A stretch of DNA of 6,802 nt from Halomonas halophila (GTDB taxonomy: Bacteria > Pseudomonadota > Gammaproteobacteria > Pseudomonadales > Halomonadaceae), in contig DJIP01000008.1 of the NCBI GenBank assembly GCA_002433675.1, positions 1 to 6,802 on the forward strand, written 5' to 3'. Each line of letters opens with the position of its first letter. The first letter of the stretch is position 1. Positions 4,676-6,802 of this stretch are shown here, in pieces. Below the pieces are notes generated by a model. It had not been told where the DNA came from and ran no database searches. It was given only the letters and a program-made list of their open reading frames with translations. The translations under genes and the position numbers were made by a program.

Positions 4676-6802
4676 ATGACTCTACAACGCAAACTTCTCG
4701 TTATTGCACTCGCCAGCGCCATGGCGACCCTGACCGCCTGCTCTGGTGATTCCAGCAACTCCCGCACCCTGGCCAGCAATAGCCAGGACCCGATCACCAG
4801 CGGCGGCGAAGACGGTGGTGACGGCTCCGGGGGCGATGGCGGCGATGGCTCCGGTGGCGATGGCTCCGGCGGCGGTGGCGATGGCTCCGGCGGCGATGGC
4901 GACGGTGGCGATGGCTCCGGCGGTGATGGCGACGGTGGCGATGGCATTGCGCGCTCATCGCTGGAAGGTGTATTTCTAGCGACCGCCGATACCAGCGATG
5001 GTGTCGACACCACGCTTACCGACATCGGAAATGGCATCTCCCAGCAAAGCGCCGTCCCCCAGCTGGCTAGCGTGACCGAGCCTGCAGGTACGATCGTCTC
5101 GGAAACGGGCGACGCAGTTGGCGACATCTCCGGCGGCGTGCGCGATGGTGTCGGCAGACTCAGCACCAATGACAACTATCTGGGCACCACCGCCGCAGGC
5201 GTGACCAACGGTGTCGGCGAGCTTGGACAGGCAGTTTCAGCGACAGGAGACACCGTTGCCGGCCTGGGCGAACTGCCCGTAGTGATGCAACTCGATGCCC
5301 GGACAGGCCTGGTGACCAAGCTCGGCACCACCGTCAACGGGCTTGGCGGCAAGGTGGAACGCGTAGGCGATGCTCTCAGCGTCAATTTCGAGGATTCCAG
5401 CGAGGTTCTCGGAGCCACCACCACCAAGCTTGGTGTTGCCCTTCGTCCCGTGCTGCTGGGCACCGACGGCAAGGTCACGCGCGTCGGTCAAGCGCTGGTA
5501 TTGCCGGCCCAGGCCGGCAACCTGCTGCTACGCACCGGTGGCACCCTGGCCGACCTCGGTCAGCGTATCGGTGAACGCTACTCTCTGCTTGGCGGCGCCG
5601 GCAACAGCGTGACCGGTACCGGCAATATCGTCATCGCGACCGGCGAACTGCTTGGCGGGGGTGAAGGCGACAATGGCTCAGGCGGCGGCCTCGGCGGACT
5701 GCTCGATGGTGATACCAGCGCGCCAGACGACGGCCGCACCGACCTGGAGCGCACCGTCGCCAGCGCAGGACAGACCGGCGCCGGTGCTGGAGACGCGGTC
5801 ACCGCCCTGGGCGATGGCATTTCGCAGCAAAGTCTGGGAGGACATGGAGAGTTCGTCACCGACGGACTGGGCAATGTCATCAGCAACGGCGGTCAAGCCG
5901 TGTCCGGGCTCAGCAACGGACTCGACAGTGGTCTGGGCAACTTCTCGAACAATCCCAACGCCGTGGGAACCACCTTGGCCGGTGGCGGTGTAGCGGTCTC
6001 CGAAACCGGAGAGGTGGTGTCCAGCCTCGGCGCTACCGTCGGTAACCTGAACCAGCTGCCCCTGGTCATGCAGCTCGACAACCGCAGCGGCGCCATCACC
6101 CAACTCGGCAGCAGCGTCGCGGCCCTTGGTGGTGGCGTGACCCAGGCCGGCAACGTCCTGACGCTGAACTTCAACGATGATGGCTCGCACCTTGGTGGTC
6201 TGACCCGCGAAGTGTCGGCGGTATTGCGCCCCGTCGTCATCCAGACAGATAGCGGTGTGACCCAGCTGAGCCAGGCCCTGGTGGTCGGCCCCGAGGTAGG
6301 CAGCGTGCTGATCCAGGCCGGTGTTGCGGTGGATGGTCTGGGTGGTCGCCTGGGCCAGGGCAATGACCTCGCCACTGGCCTGGGTGCGGCTGTCAGCGGT
6401 GTCGGAGGCATCGCTGCCAACACCGGCAGACTGCTGGGCGGTGATGAAGCTCGACTGCTTTCACGTCTCGATGGCCAGGGACTCAGTCAGCTGGAATCTG
6501 CCGGCCTGCTGGGCGAAGGGGCCCTGCTCTCGGGCCTCGGAGGAAGCCAGCAAGGCGGACTCGGTGGCGGCCTCGAGGCGGGGCTTGGCGACCAGCTAGG
6601 TGGTGACAGCAATCTCATCGCTGGACTCAACGATACCCTGGGCGGCGACAGCGGCTTGACCGCAGGGCTGGGTGACACGCTCGGTGGCGACAGCGGCGGC
6701 GGCCTGGTCTCTGGAGTCTCCGACAGCCTGACCAATACCCTTGGCGGCAGCGACAGCAGCGGTGGCCTGGTCTCTGGCGTCTCCGACAGCCTGACCAATA
6801 CC
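4676..6802 (+). CDS. Large Gly-rich repeat lipoprotein, open at the right edge
   Basis: Frame open from ATG 4676 to the window end (709 codons, no stop). Residues 1-21 are a signal peptide (basic QRK, then LLVIALASAMATLTA) with lipobox LTAC and lipid Cys C22; Ser at +2 fits outer-membrane sorting. Residues 43-90 are a flexible linker of only Gly, Asp, Ser and one Glu. Two homologous modules follow, about residues 94-328 and 355-589, aligned without gaps at an offset of 261. Shared anchors are GISQQS (120 and 381), LPxVMQLD (200 and 461), LRPV (256 and 517) and LLGG (325 and 586). Each module is a chain of short Gly-punctuated, Val/Leu-rich segments. Residues 590-709 are Gly/Leu/Asp/Ser repeats. 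Proteins of this texture are often auto-annotated as collagen-like triple-helix repeat proteins, but no sustained Gly-X-Y periodicity is visible. A surface or biofilm role is inferred from composition and lipobox only. No catalytic motif is seen. Confidence 0.88.
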   Translation, partial: MTLQRKLLVIALASAMATLTACSGDSSNSRTLASNSQDPITSGGEDGGDGSGGDGGDGSGGDGSGGGGDGSGGDGDGGDGSGGDGDGGDGIARSSLEGVFLATADTSDGVDTTLTDIGNGISQQSAVPQLASVTEPAGTIVSETGDAVGDISGGVRDGVGRLSTNDNYLGTTAAGVTNGVGELGQAVSATGDTVAGLGELPVVMQLDARTGLVTKLGTTVNGLGGKVERVGDALSVNFEDSSEVLGATTTKLGVALRPVLLGTDGKVTRVGQALVLPAQAGNLLLRTGGTLADLGQRIGERYSLLGGAGNSVTGTGNIVIATGELLGGGEGDNGSGGGLGGLLDGDTSAPDDGRTDLERTVASAGQTGAGAGDAVTALGDGISQQSLGGHGEFVTDGLGNVISNGGQAVSGLSNGLDSGLGNFSNNPNAVGTTLAGGGVAVSETGEVVSSLGATVGNLNQLPLVMQLDNRSGAITQLGSSVAALGGGVTQAGNVLTLNFNDDGSHLGGLTREVSAVLRPVVIQTDSGVTQLSQALVVGPEVGSVLIQAGVAVDGLGGRLGQGNDLATGLGAAVSGVGGIAANTGRLLGGDEARLLSRLDGQGLSQLESAGLLGEGALLSGLGGSQQGGLGGGLEAGLGDQLGGDSNLIAGLNDTLGGDSGLTAGLGDTLGGDSGGGLVSGVSDSLTNTLGGSDSSGGLVSGVSDSLTNT
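4799..4945 (+). repeat. Gly/Asp/Ser linker coded by short tandem repeats
   Basis: The DNA is built from GGCGATGGCTCCGGC-like blocks. At 4874-4903 and 4904-4933 two 30-bp units differ at one base (GGC/GGT), followed by a partial 12-bp copy at 4934-4945. Each unit encodes GGDGSGGDGD. The near-identity suggests recent slippage or unequal crossover, so the linker length may vary between strains. Confidence 0.8.
4955..5659 (+). repeat. Module 1 of the internal duplication
   Basis: Codes for about residues 94-328 of the large lipoprotein and aligns without gaps to 5738-6442. Over residues 200-298 against 461-559, hand alignment gives 43 identities in 99 positions. The duplication is therefore old compared with the flanking short repeats. 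Confidence 0.8.
5738..6442 (+). repeat. Module 2 of the internal duplication
   Basis: Codes for about residues 355-589. All anchor motifs lie exactly 783 bp after their counterparts in module 1. A Gly-rich, acidic joint (about residues 329-354) links the two modules. Confidence 0.8.
6596..6694 (+). repeat. 42-bp tandem repeat (LGGDS, 14-residue unit)
   Basis: LGGDS starts at codons 6596, 6638 and 6680, exactly 42 bp apart. The first two units read LGGDSNLIAGLNDT and LGGDSGLTAGLGDT; the third begins the same and then passes into the 63-bp repeat. Confidence 0.75.
6701..6802 (+). repeat. 63-bp tandem repeat reaching the window end
   Basis: The 39-bp block at 6701-6739, coding GLVSGVSDSLTNT, recurs at 6764-6802 with a single base difference. 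The period is 63 bp, or 21 residues. The second copy is cut by the window edge, so the array probably continues. Confidence 0.85.

Noticed and set aside
4799..4945. Gly/Asp tract as RTX calcium-binding nonapeptides or a collagen triple helix
   Set aside because: The RTX hydrophobic position is missing and Gly does not hold a strict every-third-residue phase for more than a few triplets.
4609..5175. Minus-strand Pro/Ser-rich open frame of 188 codons
   Set aside because: It is the antisense reading of the Gly/Asp/Ser linker and first module; the Pro-rich texture is a by-product of GGC/GGT codons on the other strand.
5578..6798. Several minus-strand Pro/Ser-rich open frames (5578-5886, 5893-6423, 6487-6798)
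   Set aside because: They are antisense shadows of the large lipoprotein, whose plus-strand frame is continuous, begins with a lipobox and has aligned internal modules.

Overview
The window looks like chromosomal DNA from a moderately GC-rich gammaproteobacterium. The best guess is a halophilic Oceanospirillales/Halomonadaceae-type organism. This rests on the glutamyl-tRNA synthetase, which reads like Pseudomonas and Halomonas GltX almost block by block, and on codon usage rich in G and C at third positions. The genus is inference only.

Layout. (1) 1-1422, minus strand: gltX, a core gene cut by the left window edge just before its C-terminus. (2) 1607-2359, plus strand: a complete short-chain dehydrogenase/reductase of the C-factor-like type, divergent from gltX across about 185 bp that carries a good -10 box for gltX. 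(3) 2463-3053, plus strand: a complete XRE/Cro-type repressor-like regulator whose C-terminal half looks like a LexA/S24 peptidase fold without the catalytic residues. A dyad around a TTGACG box lies upstream. (4) 3054-3623: a long non-coding stretch between two convergent gene ends. It holds the most striking non-genic structure here, an array of degenerate 13-bp units kept in register over about 220 bp. (5) 3624-4238, minus strand: a small lipoprotein of unknown function. (6) 4239-4675: an AT-richer divergent intergenic region with a direct repeat spaced by exactly 21 bp, a perfect 10-bp palindrome and a possible 15-residue leader ORF. (7) 4676-6802, plus strand, open at the right edge: a very large Gly/Asp/Ser-rich lipoprotein. 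It has two colinear 235-residue modules repeated at a fixed 261-residue offset, then Gly-rich tandem repeats that run off the window.

How the parts may work together. Region 1-3053 is housekeeping plus a small redox enzyme and a regulator. Region 3624-6802 looks like a cell-envelope locus: two lipoprotein genes diverge from a shared regulatory region, one small and beta-rich, one long, repetitive and probably surface-exposed. The XRE protein could control either block, but nothing in the sequence proves a link. No RNA genes, insertion sequences, CRISPR arrays or phage genes were seen.
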